Shown piece after piece: positions 22,219 through 22,334 of a stretch of DNA of 22,334 bases; positions within the stretch are counted from its first letter, which is position 1; each line of letters starts with the position of its first letter. This DNA is from an uncultured Clostridia bacterium (GTDB lineage: Bacteria; Bacillota; Clostridia; Oscillospirales; Ruminococcaceae), in the NCBI GenBank assembly GCA_947629275.1, contig CANRDG010000016.1, forward strand, positions 1 through 22,334, in the 5' to 3' direction. The translations under genes were made by a program, and so were the position numbers. The notes beneath the pieces were generated by a model. That model saw only the letters and a program-made list of their open reading frames with translations. It made no database searches and had not been told where the DNA came from.

Positions 22219-22334
22219 ATGAAAATTGAAACCCAATGCTTACATGAGGGCTACGCGCCGAAGAACGGTGAACCGCGCGTTATGCCGATCTATCAGAGCA
22301 CGACCTACGTTTACGACTCGACCGACGATGTTGC
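22219..22334 (+). CDS. metY: O-acetylhomoserine sulfhydrylase family protein (partial)
   Basis: The first 38 codons of a gene cut by the window edge. The opening MKIETQCLHEGYAPKNGEP and then PIYQSTTYVYDS match the N-terminus of the Cys/Met metabolism PLP enzymes, closest to O-acetylhomoserine aminocarboxypropyltransferase, which makes homocysteine or methionine precursors from O-acetylhomoserine and sulfide. The PLP lysine lies beyond the window, so related gamma-lyases or cystathionine synthases are not fully excluded. AAAGGA (22203-22208) lies ten bases before the ATG. No S-box (SAM riboswitch) or T-box core sequence is visible in the leader. Confidence 0.8.
   Translation, partial: MKIETQCLHEGYAPKNGEPRVMPIYQSTTYVYDSTDDV

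Noticed and set aside
21640..22236. Several short frames on both strands between purB and metY
   Set aside because: They run through the hairpin repeats and overlap each other, with no start signals and no recognisable product.

Overview
This window is a chromosomal stretch of a low-to-mid GC Gram-positive anaerobe, most likely a Clostridia member of the Ruminococcus/Oscillospiraceae type. The reasons are the gene content and order (pth-mfd, rpsF-ssb-rpsR, lon-engB, alr), AGGAGG-type ribosome binding sites, several near-consensus sigma-A promoters, and a Prok-RING/zinc-ribbon membrane protein of a kind common in Clostridia. The assignment comes from reading only; no database search was made. 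I see no rRNA, tRNA, CRISPR array, prophage or complete insertion sequence. Most genes are housekeeping.

Layout. 1-710: tail of an unidentified gene, then pth. 711-1317: non-coding and repeat-rich. 1318-5695: mfd and a membrane-anchored metallophosphoesterase. 5696-6224: terminator region holding a 50-codon minus-strand membrane peptide gene and, facing it, a strong plus-strand promoter. 6225-6755: inorganic pyrophosphatase. 6756-7365: a second repeat-rich block. 7366-9464: a CPA2-type cation/proton antiporter overlapping a PHP-type histidinol phosphatase. 9588-10589: a RING-like/zinc-ribbon membrane protein. 10606-11866: rpsF-ssb-rpsR with promoter, structured leader and terminator. 11910-16722: lon, a C39-like lipoprotein, an MmcQ/YjbR protein, engB and a small membrane protein. 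16727-18727: three minus-strand genes (SLOG/YpsA-like, LCP-like, PII-like). 18835-21499: alr and purB. 21500-22218: a third repeat-rich block. 22219-end: start of a metY-like gene.

Two things stand out. First, three intergenic blocks (711-1317, 6756-7365, 21500-22218) are built from shared modules. These are a 60-70 bp inverted-repeat element whose core is inverted relative to its flanks in one copy, a module centred on CGCAGG, heptamer tandem repeats of the TTCTAAC/CTCTTGC type, and a series of hairpins whose stems differ between copies but stay perfectly paired. That covariation suggests selection at the RNA or hairpin level. Several modules begin exactly at stop codons. Second, the 50-aa single-span peptide gene at 5861-6013 has its own extended -10 promoter with a dyad, a good ribosome binding site and a bidirectional terminator. 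A consensus promoter fires antisense into its 3' end. This layout resembles type I toxin-antitoxin loci such as TxpA/RatA and BsrG/SR4, although the antisense promoter could instead be a distal promoter for ppa.
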